A DNA stretch of 26,933 nucleotides from Planctomycetaceae bacterium. GTDB taxonomy: Bacteria > Planctomycetota > Planctomycetia > Planctomycetales > Planctomycetaceae. The notes under the pieces were generated by a model, which was not told the origin of the DNA, did not search any database, and saw only the letters and a program-made list of their open reading frames with translations. Both the position numbers and the translations under genes were made by a program. Where the stretch lies: positions 1 through 26,933 of the forward strand of contig JACKHO010000013.1 of the NCBI GenBank assembly GCA_020638955.1, read 5' to 3'. Shown here one piece after another: positions 1 to 8,736 of the stretch. How positions within the stretch are numbered: position 1 is the stretch's first letter; each line of letters begins with the position of its first letter.

Positions 1-433
1 GTTCATCAACGGCATGTAACCGTTTCTGGATGAGACCTTCAAAGTCATGCGTGCTGCGGAATCTCTCGCGATAATGCACGACACTGCCCAGAGTAGTTTC
101 CAAACGCTCAATACAGCCATTGCCTCCCACGTCACCAGGAAGCTTTTCTTTGAACGAAGCCGTCACATCAATCGATTTGTCGTCCGAGTCGTTCTTGCCT
201 CCAGCATACAGGCCAGCGATAAGTTCCCGTTCCTCTTTCGAAATCCCCTTACCCTCACTGGCGAGCGTCACCACCACATTGCGATTTGCAGTGCCATCCT
301 CGCTGATTTCCATTTCGACGATGTACTCCTGGCGAGTGCAACCAGTTACGAGGCCAGCGACGCAAAAGCAAATCGAAGCGAGCATCCAGCCTGATTCACA
401 AGAAAACCTTGATCGCGGTGCATGCATTGCCAT
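1..433 (-). CDS. Putative lipoprotein of unknown function (5' part only, runs off left edge)
   Basis: The minus strand is open from an ATG at 433 to the first base of the window, about 144 codons with no stop, so the gene is cut by the window edge. The N-terminus is a lipoprotein signal: basic residues near positions 7-9, a hydrophobic stretch around 17-31, then a lipobox ending V-T-G-C with the acylated cysteine at residue 32. The mature part begins with acidic and polar residues and contains a Gly/Asp-rich stretch (around residues 70-80). An AGGAG sequence at 437-441 lies 3 nt before ATG 433 and 9 nt before an in-frame ATG at 427, so 427 may be the true start. It is transcribed divergently from the Gfo/Idh gene at 599. 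I do not recognise the family. The lipoprotein call is fairly secure; the function is unknown. Confidence 0.72.
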   Translation of the reverse strand, partial: MAMHAPRSRFSCESGWMLASICFCVAGLVTGCTRQEYIVEMEISEDGTANRNVVVTLASEGKGISKEERELIAGLYAGGKNDSDDKSIDVTASFKEKLPGDVGGNGCIERLETTLGSVVHYRERFRSTHDFEGLIQKRLHAVDE

Positions 434-598
434 GCTCTCCTGTCGTTTCACAAGTCGTCCCATTGATGTGAGTCACTTCCCGACCAATTTATTCCCGGCA
501 ACCACTCACGCGAGTTGGCCATTCACTTGAGACTTGATTACCATTTGAAACAAATCAGCCATCACTGATGTTACCGCTACGCGTGAGGAAGCCCAATC

Positions 599-1906
599 AT
601 GAAACGTCGTCACTTCTTGAAATCTGCCGCCCTGTTCGCAGTCGCTCCGACAATTCTCCGTGCCCAAAACGTCAATTCCAAACTGCAATTGGCAGCGATT
701 GGATGTGACGGCAAAGGCTGGTCGGACACCAAAGAAATGTCGACTCACGCCGCTGTCCACCACGTTGCGTTCTGCGATGTCGACCTCAGCCGTACACAAA
801 AAGTCCGTGAACTGAATCCCGAGGCGCCCGTCTTTCAGGACTATCGGGAAATGTTCGCGCAGCTCGGCGACAAAATTGATGCTGTCACGGTTTCAACGCC
901 CGATCACATGCACGCGAAAATCAACGCCGATGCCATCGCACTCGGTAAACACATTTACTGTCAGAAACCACTGACACACAACGTGTGGGAAGCACGGCAA
1001 ATGAAGGAGCGGGCCGCTAAGGCGGGAATCATCACCCGCATGGGAAATCAAATTCATTCGCACACCCACTACCGCACCGCAGTCTACACCATTCAAGCCG
1101 GGACGATTGGCAAGGTCAAGGAAATTCATTCGTGGTGTGCCGCCACGGGACACGGCAAGTCGCACTTCATCGGACGTCCACCGCATCCTGTGGAGCCACC
1201 CAAATCACTCGACTGGAACCTGTGGGTGGGCGTCGCTCCCATGCGCGAGTATGGCGTGGTCGACTGCTATCACCCCTTCGGCTGGCGAGACTTCCAGGAC
1301 TTCGGCAACGGAGCACTGGGCGACTTCGGTTGCCATATTCTCGACCCCGTATTTACAGCATTGAAAATCACGGGGGCACCACAAACCATTCAAGCCAACC
1401 ACACTGGCATCAACACCGAAGTCTGGCCTGCCCAAACAACCGTGAACTACGCCTTCCCTGGCACGGAGTACACAGCAAACCGCACATTGCCCATTACCTG
1501 GTACGACGGCGGCCGCCTGCCGAGTGTGAAATCCGACGTGCCGGGTTCGGCTGCTTTGCCAAGGAGCGGGTCTCTATTCATTGGTGAAACAGGCACGCTC
1601 ATCCTGCCGCACGTTGGTCCTCAGCAACTCTGGCGAGACGGTCAGCAAATTGCCGACGACACGTCCCTCGTCCAGGAAGATCTCAACCACTACCACGGCT
1701 GGGTCGATGGCTGCCTCAGTGGCAAACAACCCTCCGACGGATTCGATTACGCAGGCCCGCTTACGGAAGCAGTCCTGCTCGGCAACATCGCTGTGCGGTA
1801 TCCCAATCAGCAACTGGAGTGGAACGCCGAGGCACTCAAGATTTCGAATCTTCCCGATGCGAATCAGTGGTTGACGCGCACCTACCGCAAAGGGTGGGAA
1901 CTGTAA
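599..1906 (+). CDS. Tat-exported Gfo/Idh/MocA family oxidoreductase
   Basis: This 435-aa protein belongs to the Gfo/Idh/MocA family of NAD(P)-dependent sugar or inositol oxidoreductases. The N-terminus carries a twin-arginine signal (R3-R4 followed by H-F-L-K and a hydrophobic stretch to about residue 21), so it is probably exported already folded. A Rossmann segment with a glycine-containing turn follows at about residues 28-40. The family's catalytic EKP motif appears as QKP, with the lysine at residue 123; this variant is common, to my knowledge, in the planctomycete Tat-exported subfamily. The C-terminal alpha/beta domain has the family's usual aromatic and His-rich segments. A GAGGAA ribosome binding site at 585-590 lies 8 nt before the ATG. 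Substrate is unknown; a role in glycan or 3-keto-sugar metabolism together with DUF1080 proteins such as the one at 18174 is inference. Confidence 0.93.
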   Translation: MKRRHFLKSAALFAVAPTILRAQNVNSKLQLAAIGCDGKGWSDTKEMSTHAAVHHVAFCDVDLSRTQKVRELNPEAPVFQDYREMFAQLGDKIDAVTVSTPDHMHAKINADAIALGKHIYCQKPLTHNVWEARQMKERAAKAGIITRMGNQIHSHTHYRTAVYTIQAGTIGKVKEIHSWCAATGHGKSHFIGRPPHPVEPPKSLDWNLWVGVAPMREYGVVDCYHPFGWRDFQDFGNGALGDFGCHILDPVFTALKITGAPQTIQANHTGINTEVWPAQTTVNYAFPGTEYTANRTLPITWYDGGRLPSVKSDVPGSAALPRSGSLFIGETGTLILPHVGPQQLWRDGQQIADDTSLVQEDLNHYHGWVDGCLSGKQPSDGFDYAGPLTEAVLLGNIAVRYPNQQLEWNAEALKISNLPDANQWLTRTYRKGWEL

Positions 1907-2088
1907 ACCTTCTCTCAACACATCAAAACGACCGGCCCGGTACGAGTCATCTGTCGACTTGTATCGGGCTGTTTAAATATGAGGCGACGACTCTGTTAAT
2001 CTTCCGTGAAGTCGCTCTGAATGCTGTTGCTTGACTCTGCCAAAGACGAAACCATGCGTGGACTGTCTGGGAAAATGTCAGGTAATTC

Positions 2089-3444
2089 ATGAACTCCGCA
2101 CCCTCGATCAGCAACAGCCAAATCACTTCGCTTGATTTGACTGGCAAGTATCTCGCGGGCGGTCGCTACGAAGTGCAGCGACAGCTCGGCGGCGGGAGTA
2201 TGGGGTTTGTCTATCGGGCCATTGACCATAACCTCGACTCTACGGTTGTCATCAAAACACCGACCATTGCCCGCTTGCAGGATGAGAATTTCCTCTGGCG
2301 CTTCCAGGCGGAATCCCGCTTTCTGGTGAAGCTGCGGCATCCACACATCATCAGCATTCTCGATGTGGGCATTGAGAACAATCTGCCGTTCTTTGTCATG
2401 CAGTACGTCGCTGGCGGCGCATTGGAAGACAAGCAAAAGCGGAACGGACGACGAGTCCCCATGTCGCGAAAATCTCTTCCGCGCTGGCTTCCACAAATTG
2501 CCTCAGCCCTTGACTTCATGCACGCACAGGGATGTGTGCACCGCGACGTCAAACCAGGGAACATCCTGTTCGATAAACATGGAAACCCCTACCTGAGTGA
2601 TTTCGGCCTCTCCAAGGTACTGGCAGATGACCCTGAAACCGACAGCGGCCAAACTGCTGCAGGCGCCGTTATCGGCACTCCGAATTACGTGGCTCCCGAA
2701 CTCGTACTCGGACGCGAGTTCGATGGCCATGTCGACCAGTATTCCCTGGCAATTACCGTGTTTGAGGTACTGACTGGCAAGGTGCCGTTTCAAGGCCCCA
2801 GTGCATCAGCCACCATGGTGAACCAGGTCAGCCAGAAGCCGCCGAATCCTTGCGAACTGAATCCGAAAATCAGTACCGATTTGGCCAAGGTCATTCTTAA
2901 GGGAATGGCCAAGAAGCCGGAAAATCGCTTCGAATCATGCTCGGAATTCGCAGATGCTATTCTGGCTCGACTTGAAGATGTGAACGATTCCTCGGCCGAG
3001 CGCTGGATTACCAGCAGCGAAATGCAGCTCAACGAAGCTCCGCAATTCGTGTCGAATGGAAAGTCCAAGGTCAAGCAGAACCGCGTCGCCTGCACGGGCT
3101 GCCGCACCAAGCTTGTCGTGAAGCCTGACTTCGCTGGCAAGAAGGGAAAATGCAACACCTGCGGCATGCGGATGGCAATTTCGAAGAACCTGAAGACAGT
3201 CGAGTTCTTCGTTCCATTTGATAACAACACCAAAGTCAGCGAGAGTGCCGATCAGCAATTCTCGATGGTCTTTTCACAGCGTGCTTTCGGAATGGAATTC
3301 GACGCTCAGTCAGCCATGATGATTGTCGCTTCGCTCATTCTGGTCATCGTCATTGGCAGCATTACTGCCTTTACATTCTTTCAATACGACCGTGACCAAG
3401 AACAGTCCGACATCATGAATCGGACGAAAATCCACTCCGAGTAG
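2089..3444 (+). CDS. Membrane-anchored Ser/Thr protein kinase with C-terminal zinc ribbon
   Basis: This 451-aa protein is a Hanks-type Ser/Thr kinase. The Gly-rich loop G-G-G-S-M-G is at residues 34-39, the ATP-binding lysine at K56, the catalytic loop H-R-D-V-K-P-G-N at 151-158 (Asp153), the metal-binding DFG at 171-173 and APE at 202-204, so all key residues are present. After the kinase domain (ending near residue 300) comes a zinc ribbon with C335-x2-C338 and C355-x2-C358, then one transmembrane helix at about 410-431 and a short charged tail. No signal peptide is seen, so the kinase and ribbon should face the cytoplasm with about 20 residues outside. This is a shorter layout than the large planctomycete kinases with C-terminal WD40 or TPR domains. 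A TCAGG sequence precedes the ATG. The ribbon resembles those in the 5337-8699 protein, which suggests a shared partner or ligand (inference). Confidence 0.95.
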   Translation: MNSAPSISNSQITSLDLTGKYLAGGRYEVQRQLGGGSMGFVYRAIDHNLDSTVVIKTPTIARLQDENFLWRFQAESRFLVKLRHPHIISILDVGIENNLPFFVMQYVAGGALEDKQKRNGRRVPMSRKSLPRWLPQIASALDFMHAQGCVHRDVKPGNILFDKHGNPYLSDFGLSKVLADDPETDSGQTAAGAVIGTPNYVAPELVLGREFDGHVDQYSLAITVFEVLTGKVPFQGPSASATMVNQVSQKPPNPCELNPKISTDLAKVILKGMAKKPENRFESCSEFADAILARLEDVNDSSAERWITSSEMQLNEAPQFVSNGKSKVKQNRVACTGCRTKLVVKPDFAGKKGKCNTCGMRMAISKNLKTVEFFVPFDNNTKVSESADQQFSMVFSQRAFGMEFDAQSAMMIVASLILVIVIGSITAFTFFQYDRDQEQSDIMNRTKIHSE

Positions 3445-3825
3445 CGGCCTCTCCGAACAACTCAAGCCCCTGCTGCCGGTTACTGCGCGTTCGCTCGCCT
3501 CTTCGTTGGCTTGAGCCGAAAAAACGGTCCGAATTTCATCGCACTCATCAGGCCAGACGCATAGGACAAACTTCTCAATTGACCTGTAATTCAGCGCCAG
3601 TTCATCAAATCTTCACAGTCGTCCATAAACTACGCCGTCATGAAAGCTGCAGCGGCGGCGGCCAGAGAGAGTGGAACTCGTCTCAGGCCAACGACCGATT
3701 CGCAAACGCGAGTCGCATGAAGACGTCAAGATTCCGCCACCTTGACGAACACTTTGATGAAAACAGTTTTGACGCCAGGTGTGCGTCAATTTTTTGAAGA
3801 ATCCAATTCCTGGAGATGTGTTGAA
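3445..3825. other. Intergenic region between kinase and DUF1559 genes
   Basis: This stretch of 381 bases has no gene I can support. It holds an 8-bp inverted repeat (CTCAAGCC at 3461-3468 and GGCTTGAG at 3508-3515) with a 39-nt loop and a short A-run after it, which is a weak candidate for a transcription end. Upstream in-frame codons of the DUF1559 gene reach back to an ATG at 3742, but that segment does not look like the family's N-terminus. I found no convincing promoter. Confidence 0.5.
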
Positions 3826-5073
3826 ATGAAAGTCCGTTTTCTACGGAAGCCACTCGTCAGCAAGCGTGCTGGTTTTACCCTCATCGAATTGCTGGTTGTG
3901 ATTGCCATTATCGCAATCCTGGCCGCTTTCCTGGTTCCTGCGATCCAGAAAGCGCGTGAAGCTGCTCGTTCTGCCCAGTGCAAGAACAACCTGCGTCAAT
4001 TCGGCATTGGTCTGGCCGTCTTCGCTGAAAACGACAAGGCCAAGCGCGTTTGCTCCGGTGCTTACGACTACAAGCGCGATGGTTGCGTGACCAAGTACGG
4101 CTGGGTTGCCGACCTCGTCAACACGGGATCGGCGATGCCACAAACCATGCTTTGCCCATCGAACACTCTCCGTGGCTCGGAAAAGCTGAACGACCTCCTC
4201 GGTGGTGACTCCGTCGGTACCGTCGGAAGTCTCCCTCCAGAACTCGCCTTCCGTCTTCTGGAAGACGTTTGTAACAGCACGGACGGCCTGCAGTCATTGA
4301 GCCCAGGTAGCGATACAGCGCCAGCCAACGGCTACGACGACGTTGCGGATTTCGTTGGTCGCAAAATGCTGGCCGAAGGTTACGGCACGAACTATGCCAG
4401 CAGTTGGTACATGGTTCGGTCTCGTGCAAAGGTTGTCGAAAACTCAAGCACCGGCGACCTCGAAACCTTCACTGACCTTAAGGGTCTGAAAGGTGGTTTT
4501 GGTCCCGCAACGTTGCCACTCCTCGAGAGCTCTCCAATTCCTTCAAGCAACATTCCATTCCTGGGATGTGCAAGCCCTGGTGATGCCAGCGAAGCTTCGC
4601 TCGTGTCTTCAATCCCAGGCTTCATGGTGAACGGCGAGCGCCTGGCCGAGTCCTTCAATGATGGCCCAGCCTACTGGAACGGTACTGACATCGATCTCAT
4701 CCCAACCGGAACCATTATCACTCCCAAACTCGCCACTACCGCCTGTGCCTGGTGTGATGATGTTCTCCCAACCTCGAGCTCCGCTGGTGACGCCGGTGAC
4801 GATATGATCCTTTGGATGCAGGACACCCGCGATTGGTACGCCCTCCACGGCGGCGGTGGCAAAGGTAGCTGCAACCTGCTCATGGCAGACGGCAGTGTCA
4901 AGACCATCTTCGACATCAACGGCGACGGCTACCTGAACCCAGGCTTCGCTGCAATTGGTGGAACCGCCCAGAACGACGGATTCACCGATGCAACTGTCGA
5001 ACTCGAGCCATTCGAAGTCTACAGCGGACCTTCGATTCAAAACGTCGGCTTCCTGAAAGGCGACTACGAGTAA
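3826..5073 (+). CDS. DUF1559 domain protein with type II pseudopilin-like N-terminus
   Basis: This 415-aa protein has a prepilin-type N-terminal methylation motif: K-R-A-G-F-T-L-I-E with the cleavage point between G16 and F17 and the conserved glutamate at mature position 5 (E21), followed by a long hydrophobic helix to about residue 38. The sequence after it (A-R-E-A-A-R-x-x-Q-C-x-N-N-L-R-Q) is the typical DUF1559 entry segment. Near the C-terminus the family's H...ADGS motif is present (H341, A354-D355-G356-S357), followed by a D-x-N-G-D-G turn that could bind calcium. DUF1559 families are greatly expanded in planctomycetes and are thought to form surface or pseudopilus-like structures. I chose ATG 3826 because TGGAGA at 3811-3816 precedes it and the methylation motif then lies at the usual distance; an in-frame ATG at 3742 would add 28 unlikely residues. 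Confidence 0.93.
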   Translation: MKVRFLRKPLVSKRAGFTLIELLVVIAIIAILAAFLVPAIQKAREAARSAQCKNNLRQFGIGLAVFAENDKAKRVCSGAYDYKRDGCVTKYGWVADLVNTGSAMPQTMLCPSNTLRGSEKLNDLLGGDSVGTVGSLPPELAFRLLEDVCNSTDGLQSLSPGSDTAPANGYDDVADFVGRKMLAEGYGTNYASSWYMVRSRAKVVENSSTGDLETFTDLKGLKGGFGPATLPLLESSPIPSSNIPFLGCASPGDASEASLVSSIPGFMVNGERLAESFNDGPAYWNGTDIDLIPTGTIITPKLATTACAWCDDVLPTSSSAGDAGDDMILWMQDTRDWYALHGGGGKGSCNLLMADGSVKTIFDINGDGYLNPGFAAIGGTAQNDGFTDATVELEPFEVYSGPSIQNVGFLKGDYE

Positions 5074-5134
5074 TCAAAACGCTGGAATCTGCTGAGCAAA
5101 TCATTTTGCAAAGCATTCTTCCAAGAACCTGCAT

Positions 5135-5254
5135 CAATTTGAGAGCCACTTGGCTCTCATGAATATCGCACCCCGGGGCACTGGCAACTTGCTGGTGTTC
5201 CGGGGATTGCGTGTCCAAAGTTCAACAGGATGTGTTCTGAGGACTCTCAAATTG
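5135..5254 (+). ncRNA. Candidate structured RNA leader or MITE-like palindromic element
   Basis: This 120-nt intergenic segment folds strongly. The ends pair as CAATTTGAGAGCC (5135-5147) with GG-A-CTCTCAAATTG (5241-5254): 13 base pairs with one bulged A. Inside, 5167-5211 forms a hairpin of 15 consecutive pairs around the loop AACTT (5186-5190), with four of the pairs G-T wobbles, extended by CGCA/TGCG (5167-5170/5208-5211) after a 2-nt bulge. ACTTGG (5148-5153) can also pair with CC-AAGT (5215-5221, one bulge). A competing fold exists: TGAGAGCC (5140-5147) pairs perfectly with GGCTCTCA (5152-5159) through a 4-nt loop, which excludes the outer stem. Mutually exclusive stems are typical of regulatory leaders. 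The element ends 82 nt before the start codon at 5337 and begins 61 nt after the preceding stop. I recognise no known RNA family. The strand is assumed from the flanking genes; a small inverted-repeat transposable element is the main alternative. Confidence 0.45.
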
Positions 5255-5336
5255 TCCACAGTCATCCGCGATCCCTGCCCAAGTGTCACTTTGTGCAAAG
5301 CGCAGGTGCGAGCCCAGCGAGTCTCACGGTAGATAA

Positions 5337-8300
5337 ATGAGTACTCCCCAAAAGAAGTGCACAAACTGTAACTCCCCGATTTTTCCGGCAATGCTCTCTT
5401 GTCGTGAGTGTGGAACTCGGGTCGAAAGTGCAACTCCAGTTACGACGGCGAAATCGTCCTCGAATCCTGAAATCAAATCTGACGGGAAGCTGAGAGCGAA
5501 CTGCCCACACTGCGACAAACGTATCAAGGCCCCCATCCAGGCTGCGGGCAAAAAAGTCCGCTGCCCCAAATGTTCCAAGTCGGTGCAACTCCCAGAAGTC
5601 ACCGCCGAACAGCGCGAACTATACGAATCGAGCCAATTGCTCGAAAACCTCACCGAAAGCAAGTCGTCGTTTCAATTCTCGGGAGATGAAACATCTTTCG
5701 AAATCAACCTTCCGCTTGAGTCGGATACCAGTGTTCCTCCGACCAGAAAAACTGAAGAATCCAGTGAGCCCACTTCAGCACGGTCCAATGCGGAGCCGTC
5801 ATCGCAATCGAATGTTTCGGGTAAGTCGTCAGCGTCCGTGAAACTGCCAACCGCCAGCGTAATTCAGGCGGAGTGCAGTGCCTGTGGCGCTGAAGTGAGT
5901 GCGCCGCTGCAATTCATTGGCCTCACCATTCCTTGTGAGCAATGCGGTGCAGCAGTCAAGTTTCCCGACCGACTCGACGACAGCAATGAATCCATGTCGA
6001 GCCGCTCGCGTGATACGTCTCCCGATGTACGGGTGCGACGCGAAATCCAGTTATTGCGTGCCATCGACATGATGCTGGAAGAAACGGGAAATCCTCCTGT
6101 ATTGGAACCACTTCAATTCAACGATCCACTTTCTGCTTCCGTGATCCGCCGCCATGTGGCGACAATCACTAAAGCAATCAAGGCGAATTCCTCAGAGGTT
6201 TCCGAACCGGCTCAAGAGGCGTTAACGGCACTCGCCACCCATCGTGCCGCGGATGCGAACGAAGAGTTGTTCCCCCTGCTGAAGCAATCGTCAGGAGCGT
6301 TTCGCCTGGAACTGCTGTCCTGCCTTGCTGAGCTACGTCATCCCGAACTGTTGCCTTCGCTGCTCAAAGCACTTGGTGCGAGCCGTGGACCAGAAGTAAA
6401 AATCGTTGTTGAAGCGACGCTTCGCTATGGTGACCCCCGTGCCATTCTGCCGCTCCTGTATGCAGCAGACGTGCATCGTCAACTCGTCCGAACGATTTAC
6501 GATGGCATTGTCGGTATGGGTGCGGCGGCCGGGAATCAGCTCTGCCGACTCGTTCCAAAAATCGATGATTCCACCACGTTAACCGTCATTGCCGATTTGC
6601 TCGGACGTTTTGAAGGGGGATGTCCCATCAAAACATTCCGGTTGCTGCTGAAGAACGACGACGTCATGGTTCGTCGCGAAACGGCCCGCAGCCTCGCGAA
6701 GCTGGCAGACGGGGCCTCCATTCCTCAGTTAGTTCGCTCGATGCGCGACAGCGACGAGGAAGTCCGTGCCCTACTGGCTCAGGCATTCCCGCGGTGCGCT
6801 AACGAAGAAGCCATTTCAGGCCTGATGAAATATGTGGACGACCCATCACCGAAGGTGCGTTGCAGTGTCATCCGCGCGCTGGGTGAAAGTGGACTCATTA
6901 TTCCACTTCCACTCATTCGTCCGCACTTGAAAGATGAAGACCTCGATTGTCGAATTGCCTCAGCGGAAGCCATCGGACGCCTGGGTGACCCCAACGGCCT
7001 GACGTTCCTACTCGACATGCTGCGTGAAGCCGACGTTGAAAGGAATCCTGCGTTACCTCGCAAGATTGCTGCGTCCCTCGGTCGAATGAAAGACGCCCGC
7101 GCCACCTTGCCGCTGCTGAATCTCCTCGTGACTGATGACGTACAACTCAAAGTGCAAATTGCGCGTTCATTGGGAGACCTGGGCCAAAAGGCTGCGCGAG
7201 AACCACTGGAACGCCTGTTGTCACACGAACCCTCGGAGCCAGTGCGCATTGCCGCCGCCCGCTCGCTGGGTGAGTTGGGCGATCCCGAAGCACGCTCAGC
7301 ACTGGCACTCACACTGCGCGACACCAGTTCGGTTCAAGTCGTCGCCATTCAGGCGTTGGCCAAACTGAAAGGCCGCAAACGTGATATTGTCGACGCGGTC
7401 CGCGAACTACTGCAGTCACCGAATGCCGCAGTACGTCGTGAAGTCTTGACGGCATACGGGCGAGCCGAAGACCCCGAACTCATTAGTGAAGTCATCCCCT
7501 TACTGGCCGACAAAGATGCTGAAGTTCGCACTGTCGCCCTGCAAACAATTCGGCAACTCGGCGACGCGCGTCCCAACAGCGAACTCTTGAAACTGGCGGG
7601 AAGCCCGCAACCGGGGACAACATCGCCCAGTAAGGGTAAAGGGACAAGTCTCAAGCTCCCCTCACTCTCCGTGCCCAACTGGATCAAATCCGTCAGCCCG
7701 GCTGCACTGGTGGGATTGTTCGCCAATCCTGTCGTACTGGGCGGTTTGAGTGTTTGCCTCGTCATTGGACTCACAGCATTCTTCTGGACGAATCCCTTCG
7801 GAATAAAATCACAACCTGTTCTTCCGCGCGGCTACGTCGGCCAGGTTTCCGTCAGTGAAGACGGCAAATGGCTCGCCGCAGCCCGTTCGCGGGGATTGCT
7901 TGAGATTTGGGACGTGCAGCAGCAAAAAGTCGTCAGCCAGAACAGCGAACTGCGCCCAAAGTTTATTTGCTTCGGTCCTCAGGGAAAAAATCTGCTGTGC
8001 GCCGCGGGAAAGCGCATGGCCCTCATCCCGCTGACGAATGGTCAGTTGGGAGAACCTGTTGACGTAAAGGGACATGACGGAGCCGTCGCTGACTTGCAGG
8101 TGACGCCCGATCACAAGTTTGCCGTGACTCTCGGGAGCGATCGCACCATTGTTCGCTGGGATCTGGAAAAAGGGGTACCTGCCGGCGCCATACAGCCGGA
8201 CGATTCCATTGACTACGTCGCCATCAGCAGCGACGGGCATGAAGTGGCCGGCGCCAGCAAAGGGGGCAAGGTTTACTTGTGGGATATGGATTCCCAGGAA

Positions 8301-8699
8301 GAGATTTCTCGCAGCGATATCAAAGGAGCCAAGGTTCAGGCTCTAGCCATCCAGGCTGATGGTCCGCTCATTGCCATTGGCGGCGGTGATGGAGCAGTCA
8401 TGCTCTGGAACCCTGACAGCAATGGCGAGGTTCAGGTTGACCAGTCCTCACCCATACCGGTTCGCGCACTGACATTCCCTGAGGGTGGACGGCTCTGCAT
8501 TGCTCGTGGCACCACAGTGGAATTGCGTGATGTCGAGTCGGGTACACAGTCGGTACTGGAAACCAGCCTCGACACCATTAGCACTCTGGCGGTCGACAAA
8601 CAGGGGAAAGTTGTGACAGTCGGCAACGATGAACAGTCTCAGGTCCTTGTTTTCGAGTCGGACTCGCAGAAACTCATCCACGAACTCGACAAATCGTGA
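5337..8699 (+). CDS. Zinc-ribbon / HEAT-repeat / transmembrane / WD40 protein
   Basis: This 1120-aa protein joins four modules. Three zinc ribbons lie in the first 210 residues: C8-x2-C11...C22-x2-C25, C56-x2-C59...C76-x2-C79, and a third near 180-202 with the same spacing. From about 250 to 770 there is a long series of HEAT or HEAT-like repeats, each with the D-P-x-x-R/V-R pattern (for example D-D-P-S-P-K-V-R and D-K-D-A-E-V-R). One hydrophobic span at about 795-820 should cross the membrane. The remainder (about 830-1115) is a WD40-type beta-propeller with repeated S-x-D-G-x-x-[LV]-[AV] and [IL]-W-D/N motifs. With no signal peptide, the ribbons and HEAT repeats should be cytoplasmic and the propeller outside, an unusual place for WD40. 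It probably acts as a scaffold; the ligand is unknown. The ribosome binding site is weak, and a structured element lies upstream (5135-5254). Confidence 0.9.
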   Translation: MSTPQKKCTNCNSPIFPAMLSCRECGTRVESATPVTTAKSSSNPEIKSDGKLRANCPHCDKRIKAPIQAAGKKVRCPKCSKSVQLPEVTAEQRELYESSQLLENLTESKSSFQFSGDETSFEINLPLESDTSVPPTRKTEESSEPTSARSNAEPSSQSNVSGKSSASVKLPTASVIQAECSACGAEVSAPLQFIGLTIPCEQCGAAVKFPDRLDDSNESMSSRSRDTSPDVRVRREIQLLRAIDMMLEETGNPPVLEPLQFNDPLSASVIRRHVATITKAIKANSSEVSEPAQEALTALATHRAADANEELFPLLKQSSGAFRLELLSCLAELRHPELLPSLLKALGASRGPEVKIVVEATLRYGDPRAILPLLYAADVHRQLVRTIYDGIVGMGAAAGNQLCRLVPKIDDSTTLTVIADLLGRFEGGCPIKTFRLLLKNDDVMVRRETARSLAKLADGASIPQLVRSMRDSDEEVRALLAQAFPRCANEEAISGLMKYVDDPSPKVRCSVIRALGESGLIIPLPLIRPHLKDEDLDCRIASAEAIGRLGDPNGLTFLLDMLREADVERNPALPRKIAASLGRMKDARATLPLLNLLVTDDVQLKVQIARSLGDLGQKAAREPLERLLSHEPSEPVRIAAARSLGELGDPEARSALALTLRDTSSVQVVAIQALAKLKGRKRDIVDAVRELLQSPNAAVRREVLTAYGRAEDPELISEVIPLLADKDAEVRTVALQTIRQLGDARPNSELLKLAGSPQPGTTSPSKGKGTSLKLPSLSVPNWIKSVSPAALVGLFANPVVLGGLSVCLVIGLTAFFWTNPFGIKSQPVLPRGYVGQVSVSEDGKWLAAARSRGLLEIWDVQQQKVVSQNSELRPKFICFGPQGKNLLCAAGKRMALIPLTNGQLGEPVDVKGHDGAVADLQVTPDHKFAVTLGSDRTIVRWDLEKGVPAGAIQPDDSIDYVAISSDGHEVAGASKGGKVYLWDMDSQEEISRSDIKGAKVQALAIQADGPLIAIGGGDGAVMLWNPDSNGEVQVDQSSPIPVRALTFPEGGRLCIARGTTVELRDVESGTQSVLETSLDTISTLAVDKQGKVVTVGNDEQSQVLVFESDSQKLIHELDKS

Positions 8700-8736
8700 G
8701 ATTCCGGCACAAGACAGTTGTGGCCCAGGGGAGCGT

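Noticed and set aside
120..530. Plus-strand open frames at 47-394 and 120-530
   Set aside because: They lie antisense to the lipoprotein signal and lipobox of the minus-strand gene.
3461..3515. Inverted repeat CTCAAGCC/GGCTTGAG as a terminator of the kinase gene
   Set aside because: The loop is 39 nt and no T-tract follows, so it was only mentioned as a weak candidate.
3742..3825. Upstream ATG 3742 as the start of the DUF1559 gene
   Set aside because: It would put 28 unlikely residues before the methylation motif; ATG 3826 has a ribosome binding site and the normal leader length.
5135..5254. SRP RNA, 6S RNA, tmRNA or RNase P as identity of the folded element
   Set aside because: None of the signature loops (for example the SRP GGAA tetraloop region) is present, and the length and layout do not fit.
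6779..7324. 181-codon open frame antisense to the HEAT repeats
   Set aside because: Ser/Arg-rich translation typical of a shadow of HEAT repeat coding sequence.
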